Both the position numbers and the translations under genes were made by a program. A DNA stretch of 64,000 nt from positions 6,991-70,990 of the forward strand of contig DASQIZ010000059.1 in the NCBI GenBank assembly GCA_035631315.1, in the 5' to 3' direction. Of the stretch, positions 9,630-18,616 are shown in pieces. Each line of letters starts with the position of its first letter. Position 1 is the stretch's first letter. Below the pieces are notes generated by a model. The model was not told the origin of the DNA. It did no database searches and saw only the letters and a program-made list of their open reading frames with translations. This stretch comes from 40CM-2-70-7 sp035631315. Its GTDB lineage: Bacteria > Gemmatimonadota > Gemmatimonadetes > Gemmatimonadales > GWC2-71-9.

Positions 9630-9929
9630 ACGACTCCCGGCTGACGGACCAAGCTTGAGCACCCGGGGCGATTCGATCAACACCGGGTGACCGCCATGTC
9701 CTCCCGCATGACGGCAACATCTTCCGCGACAAGGTGCCCGCAGCGGTTGTGATCGGGAACGCCTTTGGCAAGCTCGGGGCCTCGACGCAGTCAACGGGCT
9801 CGGGGAGCTGGAATCACCCGTAATCCTGACGTGCACGCTCTGCATCCCCCGCAATCCCGCGATGAGCGAAGCTCGAATCCACCCGAAGTGCCCGACGACG
9901 AGGTACGCCGGCGGGCGCTCGAGCGTCCG
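9630..9929 (+). other. Intergenic stretch, no recognisable gene
   Basis: These 300 bases lie between the DUF5700 peptidase and the 3' end of the minus-strand outer-membrane remnant. Short open frames occur on both strands (for example a plus-strand stretch with AAVVIGNAFGKLGAST), but none has a ribosome site or a family pattern I know. It may be decayed coding sequence. No hairpin or repeat stands out. Confidence 0.4.
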
Positions 9930-10303
9930 CTAGTAGCCGATCCCGATGCCGAAGGTGAGGCTCGACAGGCCCACGCTCCCGCCCTGACCGAAAAACCGTC
10001 GGTAGGTGAAGTCGACCCGAAACGCGGTGGTCTTCGCCAATTGGAGAATCACCCCCGCCCCGGCGTTCACTCCGCCAGCGGACCCGGTGCCTCCAAACGC
10101 GCTGGCCACAAGGGCGCTGCCACCCCCGCGCACGACCGCCTGGGACTGCTCTCCCATCGGGATGTGATAGGTCACATCCAGGGCGCCGATCATGGGGCCA
10201 TCCCTACGCCGCCTTCGAACGCGACGCCGCCTTGCGCGGCGCTGACCGTAGCGCCGCCGACCATCAGGACCGATACGAGAACTGCGACAGCGTAGCGGGA
10301 CAT
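9930..10303 (-). pseudogene. Frameshifted outer-membrane beta-barrel protein
   Basis: Two minus-strand frames together make one small outer-membrane protein. The first begins at ATG 10303, 5 bases after a GGAGG site. It encodes a signal peptide (MSRYAVAVLVSVLMVGGATV, cleavage near SAAQ) and GGVAFEGGVGMAP, then hits TGA at about 10195. The second frame resumes exactly there with MIGALDVTYHIP, continues through alternating barrel strands (TTAFRVDFTYRRFFG) and ends FGIGIGY, a terminal aromatic typical of barrel proteins. One extra base at the CCCC run near 10197 would join them. This is either a genuine inactivating frameshift, a phase-variable switch, or an assembly error. The intact protein would be about 124 residues. 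Confidence 0.6.
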
Positions 10304-10468
10304 CGATGCCTCCAGTTGGGGTTCCGTCGGGAACCTGACCCCCCTGGATCACGTGGCGATCACGCCGTCCGGTCGACTCCACCCTCGCCATTCTGGAGCA
10401 CTAGCGCGATCTACCGTTGCAGCGTGTACGTTACCCGCAGCACGCACATCTGGAGCCTGTTTCCCTCC

Positions 10469-11524
10469 ATGGCTGGAAAAGCCGTCGTCGCAACACTCAT
10501 CCTCACCGGCGCCTCATGTCGCCCCGGCCCGGAGCCTGCCGTCATGCCGGAGCCCGGTCAGCTGGCCCGGATCAGGCATCTCCGCATCGAAGCGCCCGCA
10601 AACGCGTGCCCCGGGAAGGCCTTCGCGGCCACGTACGACGGCCAGCTGGACGACGGCTCGTGGCTCCCCCATCGCCTTCCCACGGAGCTCGTGCGCCTCG
10701 AGAGCCCCGATGCCAGGCCACTGATCACCGGCGACTGGGTCCCCGAACCCGATCCGGTCGCGAGCCTCGATTCCGGATTCAAGCTCATCGCGACGCTGCG
10801 CACGGATACGAGTGTGGCCGACACGCTCGTCATTCCACCCGAGTACTCGTGCGTGCCGCGGGGATTCCGCTTCGAAGGCGCCCCGGGCGTTTCGGGTGGC
10901 CGCGGGGCGGACGGTCCAACCGTGACCGTCTCCATCGGTGTCGTGCGCACGCGGTACTACAAGGACCTGGTCGTCGCCGGGATTCGCGTGCTCGATGCGC
11001 CTCCGTTCTATGTGGTGGGGGATGCAGCGAAGGCGCCCCCCTCCGGGTGGATCTCCGTAGTCTCAGCAGGCGGACAGGGAGGCTCAGGAATTCCCGGACC
11101 CGCCGGCAAGAACGGCGACCGTGGAGCCGATGGCTGCCCCGGCGATCCCGGTGGTACGGGTCAGGATGGCGGCGACGGCGGGACGGGGGGTCAGGGAGGA
11201 CGCGGCGGTCCGATCACCGTGATTGGACCGGTCGATTGGCCGCTGTTCGCCGGCTTGGTCGACGCGCGTTCGGAAGGAGGACGAGGTGGGCCCGGTGGTA
11301 CCGGTGGGCCCGGAGGCGAAGGTGGCATGGGAGGGAGGCATCCACCAGTGAGTCGTCTCTCCTGCGCGGACGGTCCGATAGGATCTCCGGGCCGGCGCGG
11401 GTCCACGGGGCACGACGGCCCGCGCGGAGTGTCAGGGCCTCGTCCGCAGATTCAAGCCGTCGATCCGCAGCGCGTTTTCGGACCTGACGCACCACCGGCG
11501 CTTCTGGTGAGGGCGACGCCCTAG
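10469..11524 (+). CDS. Exported protein with collagen-like Gly-X-Y segments
   Basis: This is a 351-residue protein starting at ATG 10469 with a short hydrophobic signal (VVATLILTGAS) followed by Cys17, a loose lipobox suggesting a lipoprotein. Residues 30-180 form a beta-rich domain of unknown family. The C-terminal half holds three collagen-like tracts with uninterrupted Gly-X-Y periodicity: 16 triplets, then 7, then 8, separated by short non-repetitive linkers. The first tract contains IPGPAGKNGDRG. Bacterial collagen-like proteins form triple helices and are usually surface stalks or adhesins. No neighbour is obviously linked. The frame is open upstream of 10469, but that part is not protein-like. 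Confidence 0.7.
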   Translation: MAGKAVVATLILTGASCRPGPEPAVMPEPGQLARIRHLRIEAPANACPGKAFAATYDGQLDDGSWLPHRLPTELVRLESPDARPLITGDWVPEPDPVASLDSGFKLIATLRTDTSVADTLVIPPEYSCVPRGFRFEGAPGVSGGRGADGPTVTVSIGVVRTRYYKDLVVAGIRVLDAPPFYVVGDAAKAPPSGWISVVSAGGQGGSGIPGPAGKNGDRGADGCPGDPGGTGQDGGDGGTGGQGGRGGPITVIGPVDWPLFAGLVDARSEGGRGGPGGTGGPGGEGGMGGRHPPVSRLSCADGPIGSPGRRGSTGHDGPRGVSGPRPQIQAVDPQRVFGPDAPPALLVRATP

Positions 11525-11563
11525 CACCATATTGGCCGACGCCGTCGTCCGAGGCGTGGGCCC

Positions 11564-12070
11564 ATGAGTGGTACGTCCGATCAGCTGTTCGCGGCACTCT
11601 ATCACGAGCTGCACGCCCTGGCGCAGCGGCGCTTGCGCGGCCTCCCCTACGGATCCACGCTCAGCACGACCACGCTGCTCCACGAGGCATACCTCAGCCT
11701 CGCGGACAATGACCAGCTCAAGTTCCCCGACCGTAACCGCTTCATGTCGTACGCCTCCCGCGCCATGCGCGGCCTGATCATCGACTACGCCCGCCGCCGT
11801 TCGGCCGCCAAGCGCGGCGGAGAGTTTCAGCTCCTGCCCCTCGAGGGCACCGTGGAGGCCCCCGGTTCGGCTCCGGCGGAGCTCGATGCCCTGGGTCTCG
11901 CGCTGGACGAGCTGGCGACCCTGGACTCCGGACTGGCGGAGCTCGTCGATCTGCATTTCTTCTGCGGACTCACCTTCACGGAGATTGCGGCGATGCGTGG
12001 AGTCTCCGAACGCACGATCCAGCGCGACTGGCGCAAGGCCCGCGTCATCCTGCACCAGCAGCTCCGATGA
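11564..12070 (+). CDS. ECF-like sigma factor
   Basis: This 168-residue sigma-70 family protein is of the type often found beside Ser/Thr kinases in Acidobacteriota, Planctomycetota and Gemmatimonadota. The region 2 helix includes STTTLLHEAYLSLAD and MRGLIIDYARRRSAAKRGG. Region 4 is a clear helix-turn-helix (LTFTEIAAMRGVSERTIQRD). The stop overlaps the start of the kinase gene (ATGA, 12067-12070), so both are produced together. Such sigma factors generally have no classical anti-sigma factor; control by phosphorylation from the partner kinase is a reasonable inference. Confidence 0.88.
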   Translation: MSGTSDQLFAALYHELHALAQRRLRGLPYGSTLSTTTLLHEAYLSLADNDQLKFPDRNRFMSYASRAMRGLIIDYARRRSAAKRGGEFQLLPLEGTVEAPGSAPAELDALGLALDELATLDSGLAELVDLHFFCGLTFTEIAAMRGVSERTIQRDWRKARVILHQQLR

Positions 12071-14784
12071 ACCGGCCGCTCGACCCGCTCGACTGGAAGG
12101 CGCTGAACGCCCTCCTCGACACAGTGCTCGACCTGGAGCCCGACGCTCGCGCGGCCTGGCTGGCGGAGCGTCGGCGTGAGGCGCCCGAGCTGGCGGCCCG
12201 TCTGGAGCGGCTCCTTGCCCGTGAATCCCGTGCGGATGCCGAAGGGTTTCTCTCTCCCGACGAGGCGCCCCACCCGGGCGATCTGCTCGAATCTCCCGGG
12301 GCGGTCGAGTTGGGCCCCTGGCGTCTGGAGCGCCCGATCGGGCAGGGCGGGATGGGCACCGTGTGGCTGGCCCGGCGCGCCGATGGGAGGTTCGAAGGCA
12401 CCGCCGCCATCAAGTTCCTGGCGCTGGCGCTCTCCGGGGCCGAGGGCGAAGCGCGGTTCCGCGCCGAGGGGCATTTGCTGGCCCGGCTCACCCACCCGAA
12501 CATCGCGCGCCTGCTCGATGCGGGCGTGAGTCCAAGCGGGCAGCCGTACCTTGTCCTCGAACATGTCGACGGGGCGGCGATCGATGGGTGGTGCGAGGAA
12601 CGCCGGCTGAACGTGGCCGGCCGGTTGGCCCTGTTCCAGCAGGTGCTGTCAGCCGTAGCACACGCCCACGCCAATCTGATCGTGCACCGGGACCTCAAGG
12701 CGTCGAACATCCTGGTGACTCGTGACGGCACCGTGAAGCTTCTGGATTTCGGGATCGCGAAGCTGCTCGCGGGGGCGCCAGCGGATGACACCGTGACCCG
12801 GGACCGGGCGCTGACGCTCGATGCCGCGGCACCCGAGCAGATCCGCGGGGACCCCGTCTCCACGGCGACGGACGTCTATGCGTTGGGCATCCTCCTCTTT
12901 CAGCTGCTCACCGGCCGGCACCCGACAAACGAGGATTGCCCAACACCGGCCGCCCGCGCCCGGGCGATCGTCGAAACCGAGCCAGGCCGCCTTTCACGCG
13001 CCGTGACGCAGGATGGAGCCGTGTCGCGGGGCGCGTCACTGGAGCGCCTGCGCCATCAGTTCTCGGGCGACCTCGACAACATCGTGGCCAAGGCGCTCGA
13101 CAAGGATCCGAGTCGCCGGTACCAAACCGTCGGCGCGCTCTCAAACGACCTCACCAATCACAATCGGCACGTCCCGGTCTCCGCCCGCCCGGCCACACTG
13201 GCGTACCGGACCGCGAAGTTCGTCCGCCGGAACCGGGGCGCGGTGGTGGCCGGCGCGCTGGTGTGGCTCGCACTCCTCGGCGCCGCAGTGGTCACGGCCT
13301 TGCAGGCGCGCGCCGCCCGCATCCAGCGGGACGAGGCTCGGTACCAGTCGGCACGCGCGGACGCGCAGGTCGAGTTCCAGACGCTCCTCCTCTCGGAGGT
13401 CGGCGACAAGCCGATGACGATGGGCGAGCTGCTCGACCGCGGCCGCCAGCTGCTGCTGCGTCAGGGTGGTGATCCGCGCTTCCTTTCTTCCCTGCTGGTC
13501 GACCTGTCCGACCGGTATGGGGAGATCGGCGACCGGCAGATCCGCGACAGTCTCCTCGACACGGCGGACTCGATCGCCACGACTCTTCATGCCCCCGCAT
13601 TGATGGCCGAGGTGCGGTGCGATCGCGTGGACCAGCTGCGCACCGAGGGCCGGTACGACGAGGCGCGGAAGATGCTGCCGTCGGCGGATTCCCTTTCCAC
13701 GGCAGCACGCGACGCGACGGTCAGCGTCGGGTGCCTCGAGACGCGCGGGAATCTGGAGAATGAGACCGGGCATGCAGATTCCGCGGCGATGGCGTTCACC
13801 AGCGCCGTGGCCATCAAGACCCGCGACGGCCAGACGCGCGACGCCACCTTCTTCAGCCTCCTGAGCGGCCTCGCGACGGCGCAAGACGAGAGTGGGAATC
13901 CCCGCGCGGCGCTGCCCACGTATGCCCGCGCCATTGCGGGGATGGACTCGAGCGGACGTGGCGGCATGATGGAACGGGTGATCATGGAGCACGACAACGC
14001 CTACGCGCTGGCCCGGCTCGGGGAATTGGCCGATGCGGAGCGGCTCTATCACGATTGTCTCGTGCGCGCCGCCCGCGCAGACGCCGAAGGGCGGATCGAC
14101 TGGCAACCGCTGATTCACTATGCCGAGACGGCGCTCATCGAGGCGCACCCCGACTCGGCCGCAAAGTACTTCGGAATGATCGTGGGCCGGGCCCAGGCGC
14201 AGAAGGACTCGTATTGGCAGGGGCGCGGTCTGTATGGATTGGCGCGTGCCCAGATCGCGCTGGGAGAACTGTCCAGCGCGCGCGCCACCATGGCCCGGTT
14301 CCGGATCGCCCTCAGAGCGTTCCCCCGCATGCAGAACACCGACGACGTCATACCCGATACCGCCACCCTGGAGGGCATGCTGGCGCAAGCGGGCAGCCAT
14401 CCGGAGACAGCTCAGCGCGCATATCTGGCAATCCTGCATCAGAACCAGTGGTTCGGGGGAAAGCGACGCATCCGGATGCGGCCCATCGCGATGCTGGCAG
14501 GCGACCTGGCCCTTCAACTCGGGTGGCCCGACAGCGCCCTGCGGTATTCCCGGATACTCGACTCGACCTCCAACTGGGATTCCCTCACCTACACGCGGAG
14601 TGGATGGGTCGGCGCGGCGAAACTCCTCGAAGCCCGTGCCCGCCTGGCCGAAGGTGACACGGCACATGCCCGTACCCTGGCCACTTCCGCCCGGGTGGCG
14701 CTGGCCGTGGGCTTCGGCCCTGACCATCCCATCACGCGGACGGCCGACTCGGTGCTCGCGAGGCTGTCGGGTCCCAGCCGCTGA
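12067..14784 (+). CDS. Transmembrane Ser/Thr protein kinase with TPR-like sensor region
   Basis: This is a 905-residue Hanks-type kinase. Visible motifs: glycine loop IGQGGMGTVW (91-100), catalytic Lys116, HRDLKASN (from 207), DFG (227-229) and the P+1 region AAPEQ near 255. A juxtamembrane segment rich in arginine leads to one TM (about 391-412). The outer part, about 490 residues, is helical with repeated A-rich motifs typical of degenerate TPRs (for example around LARLGELADAERLYHDCL). It is coupled to the upstream ECF sigma gene by a 4-base overlap, suggesting kinase and sigma factor act in one signalling unit, with the TPR part as the sensing or scaffold domain. Confidence 0.88.
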   Translation: MNRPLDPLDWKALNALLDTVLDLEPDARAAWLAERRREAPELAARLERLLARESRADAEGFLSPDEAPHPGDLLESPGAVELGPWRLERPIGQGGMGTVWLARRADGRFEGTAAIKFLALALSGAEGEARFRAEGHLLARLTHPNIARLLDAGVSPSGQPYLVLEHVDGAAIDGWCEERRLNVAGRLALFQQVLSAVAHAHANLIVHRDLKASNILVTRDGTVKLLDFGIAKLLAGAPADDTVTRDRALTLDAAAPEQIRGDPVSTATDVYALGILLFQLLTGRHPTNEDCPTPAARARAIVETEPGRLSRAVTQDGAVSRGASLERLRHQFSGDLDNIVAKALDKDPSRRYQTVGALSNDLTNHNRHVPVSARPATLAYRTAKFVRRNRGAVVAGALVWLALLGAAVVTALQARAARIQRDEARYQSARADAQVEFQTLLLSEVGDKPMTMGELLDRGRQLLLRQGGDPRFLSSLLVDLSDRYGEIGDRQIRDSLLDTADSIATTLHAPALMAEVRCDRVDQLRTEGRYDEARKMLPSADSLSTAARDATVSVGCLETRGNLENETGHADSAAMAFTSAVAIKTRDGQTRDATFFSLLSGLATAQDESGNPRAALPTYARAIAGMDSSGRGGMMERVIMEHDNAYALARLGELADAERLYHDCLVRAARADAEGRIDWQPLIHYAETALIEAHPDSAAKYFGMIVGRAQAQKDSYWQGRGLYGLARAQIALGELSSARATMARFRIALRAFPRMQNTDDVIPDTATLEGMLAQAGSHPETAQRAYLAILHQNQWFGGKRRIRMRPIAMLAGDLALQLGWPDSALRYSRILDSTSNWDSLTYTRSGWVGAAKLLEARARLAEGDTAHARTLATSARVALAVGFGPDHPITRTADSVLARLSGPSR

Positions 14785-14830
14785 TTCCGATATACCTCCC
14801 AGGAGGAGTACACCCCCGAGGGAGGTCCCG

Positions 14831-16300
14831 ATGTGGTCCGTCCGTCAGTTGGTGCCCGCCGCGTTGGTGCTCGCCGGCGTGTTCGCATGCGAGCCGAATC
14901 ACGACCCCACTCAGCCCGCGCTGCCGCGCGGGTCGGCCATGTCTGTCGCGGCGGTTGGGAATCAGTCATCCGACCCGGACCCATCCGGTATTCTCGCGAC
15001 CTACAGCACCAGCGGGGCCCTCGACCTCCGGAACCCATTCTTCCAGTCGCTGGGCACTAATGGCCGCTCCTGCGCATCCTGCCACATCATCGGCAACGCG
15101 ATGGGACTGTCCGCCGATTACGCCCGGGAGCTGTTCGCGTCCAGCGCCGGGACCGATCCGCTCTTCTCGTCGGTCGATGGCGCGAACTGCCCGACGACGC
15201 CTCCCGGAAACAACCCGGACGCGCACAGCCTGCTGCTTGGTAATGGCCTGATCCGGGTTGGCATCACCGAGCAGCGCGTGACTCAGTACGCGCTGTCGGT
15301 GGTCCACGATCCCTACGCCTGCGCGGTGCACACCGATTCCACGGGCACGACGGTCTCGGTCTATCGGCGGCCCCTCCCGGCCACCAATCTCGGGTTCCTG
15401 ACGACCGTGATGTTCGACGGCCGTGAGACCGTCATGCCCCTCAATAATCCGGCGACCTTCGCCGCGAACCTCCGCGCCGATCTCTCCCATCAGGCGATGG
15501 ACGCGACCCTCGGCCACGCTCAGGCCGCCGTCGCCCCGACCACCGCGCAGGTCGCGGGCATCGTCGACTTCGAGATGTCGCTGTTCAGCGCGCAGCGGGC
15601 GGACAATGCGGCCGGTGAGCTGAACGCGTCGGGCGCGAGTGGTGGTCCCGGGAACCTGGCAGGCCAGGTGTTCTATCCGGGCATCAACGATCCCTTGGGC
15701 GGGGATCCGACGGGGGCGGCCTTTGATCCGTCCGCGATGACCGCCTTCCAGCAGTGGCTGTCCCTGACCAACAACGGGAGGCAGACGCCGGCGCGGCAGG
15801 CCATCGCTCGGGGAGAACAGATCTTCAATACGCACGCCCTCACGATCACCAGCGTCGGCGGACTGAACGATGCGCTGGGTCTGCCTTCGATCAGCGGAAC
15901 GTGCACGACATGCCATAGTGCGCCGAACGTCGGCAATCACTCGCTGCCCCTGCCCCTCGACATCGGGACCAGTCACGCCATCGCATACGAGACGGATCCG
16001 CATATTCTGGCGGCGCTCCAGCAGCTCTCCACGCCCGACTTGCCCGTGTATCAGGTCACCTGCCCCTCGGGCACCGCCTTTACGAGTGATCCTGGGAAAG
16101 CGCTTCTCACCGGGAACTGCGGGGATTTGAACCGGATCAAGGGACCGATTCTTCGCGGACTGGCCGCGCGTGCTCCGTACTTCCACAACGGCGCCGCGGC
16201 GACGCTCGAGCAGGTGGTGGCGTTCTACAATGCCAGGTTCCAGATGAACCTGACGGCGCAGCAGCAGTCGGATCTGGTCGCGTTCCTGAAATCGCTCTGA
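14831..16300 (+). CDS. Di-haem cytochrome c peroxidase-like protein
   Basis: This is a 489-residue exported c-type cytochrome. The start at ATG 14831 follows GGAGGT by 5 bases. The N-terminus is hydrophobic and ends VLAGVFAC, with Cys20 as a possible lipid anchor in an imperfect lipobox. Two haem-binding motifs are seen: CASCH (81-85) and CTTCH (358-362). The C-terminus RAPYFHNGAAATLEQVVAFY is the signature of the bacterial di-haem peroxidase/MauG superfamily. The long insert between the haem motifs is larger than in classical CcpA-type peroxidases. It probably acts in the periplasm in peroxide reduction or oxidation of a partner. The next gene, murB, is 43 bp downstream. Confidence 0.85.
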   Translation: MWSVRQLVPAALVLAGVFACEPNHDPTQPALPRGSAMSVAAVGNQSSDPDPSGILATYSTSGALDLRNPFFQSLGTNGRSCASCHIIGNAMGLSADYARELFASSAGTDPLFSSVDGANCPTTPPGNNPDAHSLLLGNGLIRVGITEQRVTQYALSVVHDPYACAVHTDSTGTTVSVYRRPLPATNLGFLTTVMFDGRETVMPLNNPATFAANLRADLSHQAMDATLGHAQAAVAPTTAQVAGIVDFEMSLFSAQRADNAAGELNASGASGGPGNLAGQVFYPGINDPLGGDPTGAAFDPSAMTAFQQWLSLTNNGRQTPARQAIARGEQIFNTHALTITSVGGLNDALGLPSISGTCTTCHSAPNVGNHSLPLPLDIGTSHAIAYETDPHILAALQQLSTPDLPVYQVTCPSGTAFTSDPGKALLTGNCGDLNRIKGPILRGLAARAPYFHNGAAATLEQVVAFYNARFQMNLTAQQQSDLVAFLKSL

Positions 16301-16343
16301 TCGGTGCCGGGCGCGGGCGTGGGGGGATCGCTATGCTTCTCCC

Positions 16344-17384
16344 GTGTCCGTGCCCGACTTCATCCGAGAACACGTCCCCCTCGCCCCGCTCACGACCCTC
16401 GGCCTGGGCGGACCCGCCCGGTACCTCGCGGACTGCCGAAACGCGACCCAAGTGATCGAGGCGTTGCGCTGGGCTGGGGCGCAGCGCCTCGCGGTCACCA
16501 TTCTCGGCGGGGGGAGCAACGTCGTTCTCCCCGACCAGGGGCTCGAGGGACTGGTGCTCCGGGTCACGAGCAGCGCCCTCGAGTTCCGGGAGTCGACTGG
16601 CGTCGTCGACGCGGAGGCGGGGCTCCCGTGGGATGCCCTGGTCGAGGGAGCCGTCGCGCGAAACTGGGCCGGTGTCGAGTGCCTCTCCGGCATCCCGGGA
16701 ACCGTGGGTGGGACTCCGATCCAGAACGTGGGCGCCTACGGGCAGGAGATCGCGAGCACGCTCCGTTCCGTGACGTGTCTTGATCGCACGACACTCTCGA
16801 TCCACACGTTCCAGCGCGATGAGTGCCGGTTCGGCTATCGCACCAGCCGGTTCAAGGAGCAGGACCGCCATCGCTACGTCGTATTGGCCGTCTCCTTCCA
16901 ACTCACGCCCGATGGCACACCACAAATCACATACGCCGATGTCGCGAGGGCCGTGACCCCCGCTGCGACGCTCGGCGAAGTCCGGGACGCTGTGCTCGCC
17001 ATTCGTCGAAGCAAGGGGATGGTCATCGACGCTCGCCACCCCTCGCACCGGTCGGTGGGGTCATTCTTCACGAATCCGGTGATTGACCAGTCCGCGTTCG
17101 ATGCGCTGGAGGTCCGCTGCCGGCAGGACGGTCTGCCGCCCGTCCCCCGCTACCCGGGGGGACCGGGACGCGTGAAGGTCTCCGCCGCGTGGCTCGTCGA
17201 GCAAGCGGGGTTCGCTCGTGGGTTTCGGAAGGGCGGCGCCGGCGTTTCGCCCCAGCATGCGCTCGCCCTGGTGAATCTGGGAGGCACGACCGCCGAGCTG
17301 CTTTCACTCGCGCAGGATATCATTGACCGGGTCGAGCGTCGTTTCGGCGTGCATCTCATCCCCGAACCGGAAATCATCCCATGA
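16344..17384 (+). CDS. murB: UDP-N-acetylenolpyruvoylglucosamine reductase
   Basis: MurB reduces enolpyruvyl-UDP-GlcNAc to UDP-MurNAc with NADPH and FAD, the second committed step of peptidoglycan precursor synthesis in the cytosol. The 346-residue protein shows the FAD-binding pattern ILGGGSNVVL, SGIPGTVGGTPIQNVGAYGQ, then FGYRTSRFK (catalytic Arg), GSFFTNP (catalytic Ser) and the final EPEII (catalytic Glu). The GYRTSRF insertion places it in the type I class like E. coli MurB. The start is taken at GTG 16344; another GTG two codons later is possible. Its stop overlaps the DUF3052 start (ATGA at 17381). It stands apart from any mur/fts cluster. Confidence 0.95.
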   Translation: MSVPDFIREHVPLAPLTTLGLGGPARYLADCRNATQVIEALRWAGAQRLAVTILGGGSNVVLPDQGLEGLVLRVTSSALEFRESTGVVDAEAGLPWDALVEGAVARNWAGVECLSGIPGTVGGTPIQNVGAYGQEIASTLRSVTCLDRTTLSIHTFQRDECRFGYRTSRFKEQDRHRYVVLAVSFQLTPDGTPQITYADVARAVTPAATLGEVRDAVLAIRRSKGMVIDARHPSHRSVGSFFTNPVIDQSAFDALEVRCRQDGLPPVPRYPGGPGRVKVSAAWLVEQAGFARGFRKGGAGVSPQHALALVNLGGTTAELLSLAQDIIDRVERRFGVHLIPEPEIIP

Positions 17385-17776
17385 AAGCCTCAGCCGGCTA
17401 TTCCGGCACCCCGCTCGCCAAGAAGCTCGGCATCGACGGTGACAGCAAGGTCGTCGCCACAGGCGCGCCGCGAGCATACCTTCCCGGCATTCGCCTGCAA
17501 AAACGCGTCACTGCGGCAACAGACGTCGTGCACGTGTTTCACGACCGGGCGTCGGCCCTCCAGGCGGAGCTGGTGCGGCTTCGCAAGACGATCCGCGACG
17601 ATGCGACGGTCTGGGTGTCATGGCCCAAGAAGTCGGCCAAGGTGGCGACCGACATTACCGAGAACACGATCCGTGACCTCGCGTTGCCGCTGGGATTCGT
17701 CGACGTGAAGGTCTGCGCGATCGACGAGACCTGGTCGGGCCTGAAGCTGGTGATCCGAAAGGAACTACGTCGCTAA
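17381..17776 (+). CDS. DUF3052 family protein
   Basis: This 131-residue cytosolic protein begins AGYSGTPLAKKLGI and contains VWVSWPKKSAKVATDITENT, the two best conserved parts of DUF3052. Members are small proteins of unknown biochemical role found in actinobacteria and many soil bacteria. It is coupled to murB by an ATGA overlap. Its last 12 bases overlap the 3' end of the convergent EamA transporter gene. Confidence 0.85.
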   Translation: MKASAGYSGTPLAKKLGIDGDSKVVATGAPRAYLPGIRLQKRVTAATDVVHVFHDRASALQAELVRLRKTIRDDATVWVSWPKKSAKVATDITENTIRDLALPLGFVDVKVCAIDETWSGLKLVIRKELRR

Positions 17777-18616
17777 CCAGGATCCGCCAAGAATCAGCAG
17801 CAATCCCACCAGCGACATGATGCCGACGTGCTCGTGGAGCGTGAGGACGCCCACGATCACCGCGACGACCGGATTCACATAGGTGATCAGGCTCGCGCGA
17901 CTCGGCCCTGCCGTGGCGATGAGCTGGGAGAACACGATCAGTCCCATCACCGTACACACCGCACCAAGCACGGCGATCGAAACCAGCGCCGATGCAGAGG
18001 GCCACCCGCGGGGCGGCCAGGCCAACGCGAAGGGCAGAAGTGCCAGGGTCGACACGAGCAGACTGGCGGCCACCGGGCCCATCGGGTCGATTTTGGACAG
18101 GTAGCGGCTGATGATCAGCGGCGCCGTCGCGTAGCCAACGGTGGCGAGCAAGACCATCGCGGCTCCCCACGGCGCGCCGGGCCGCCCACCCACATCGATG
18201 CCGAGCATGGCCGCGACCCCGGCGAGTCCGATCACCAGTCCCCCCAACCGCCAGCCGGTGGGCCGATGCTCCGGGTGAATCCAGATCGACAGCACGGCGA
18301 GTTGGAGCGGCATGGTGGCGACGAGGATGGCGGCGAGCGACGACGAAACACGCTGTTCGCCGGCGGAAATCAGCACGAAGGGGATCGCGATTTCCGTCGC
18401 GGAGTAGACGAGGATCGCGACCCAGTGTCCGGCCAGGCCGCGGAGCGCTCCCCGCCGGAGCGCGATGGGCGTCAGGATCAGAGCGCCGAGTGCCACCCGC
18501 GACCAGGCGACGAACGCGGGCGGCACTCCTCCGTCTACGGCGATCTTGATGAAGAGGTACGGGATGCCCCAGATGACCGAGCTGAGGGCGAAGAGTACCC
18601 AGGCCTTCCGGGTCAC
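17765..18616 (-). CDS. EamA-family (DMT superfamily) transporter
   Basis: This is a 283-residue inner-membrane protein with ten predicted helices in two EamA repeats. The first starts VLFALSSVIWGIPYLFIKIA, the second near ASALVSIAVLGAVCTVMGLI. The start was set at GTG 18616, which overlaps the preceding YCII stop (GTGA); an ATG about 54 bases upstream would give an unusual N-terminus. Typical EamA proteins export amino acids or other small metabolites; the substrate here is unknown. It is the last gene of a DoxX-YCII-YCII-EamA operon. Confidence 0.87.
   Translation of the reverse strand: MTRKAWVLFALSSVIWGIPYLFIKIAVDGGVPPAFVAWSRVALGALILTPIALRRGALRGLAGHWVAILVYSATEIAIPFVLISAGEQRVSSSLAAILVATMPLQLAVLSIWIHPEHRPTGWRLGGLVIGLAGVAAMLGIDVGGRPGAPWGAAMVLLATVGYATAPLIISRYLSKIDPMGPVAASLLVSTLALLPFALAWPPRGWPSASALVSIAVLGAVCTVMGLIVFSQLIATAGPSRASLITYVNPVVAVIVGVLTLHEHVGIMSLVGLLLILGGSWLAT

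Noticed and set aside
13141..14727. A 528-codon open frame antisense to the TPR kinase
   Set aside because: Shadow of a high-GC gene; composition is unlike a real protein.
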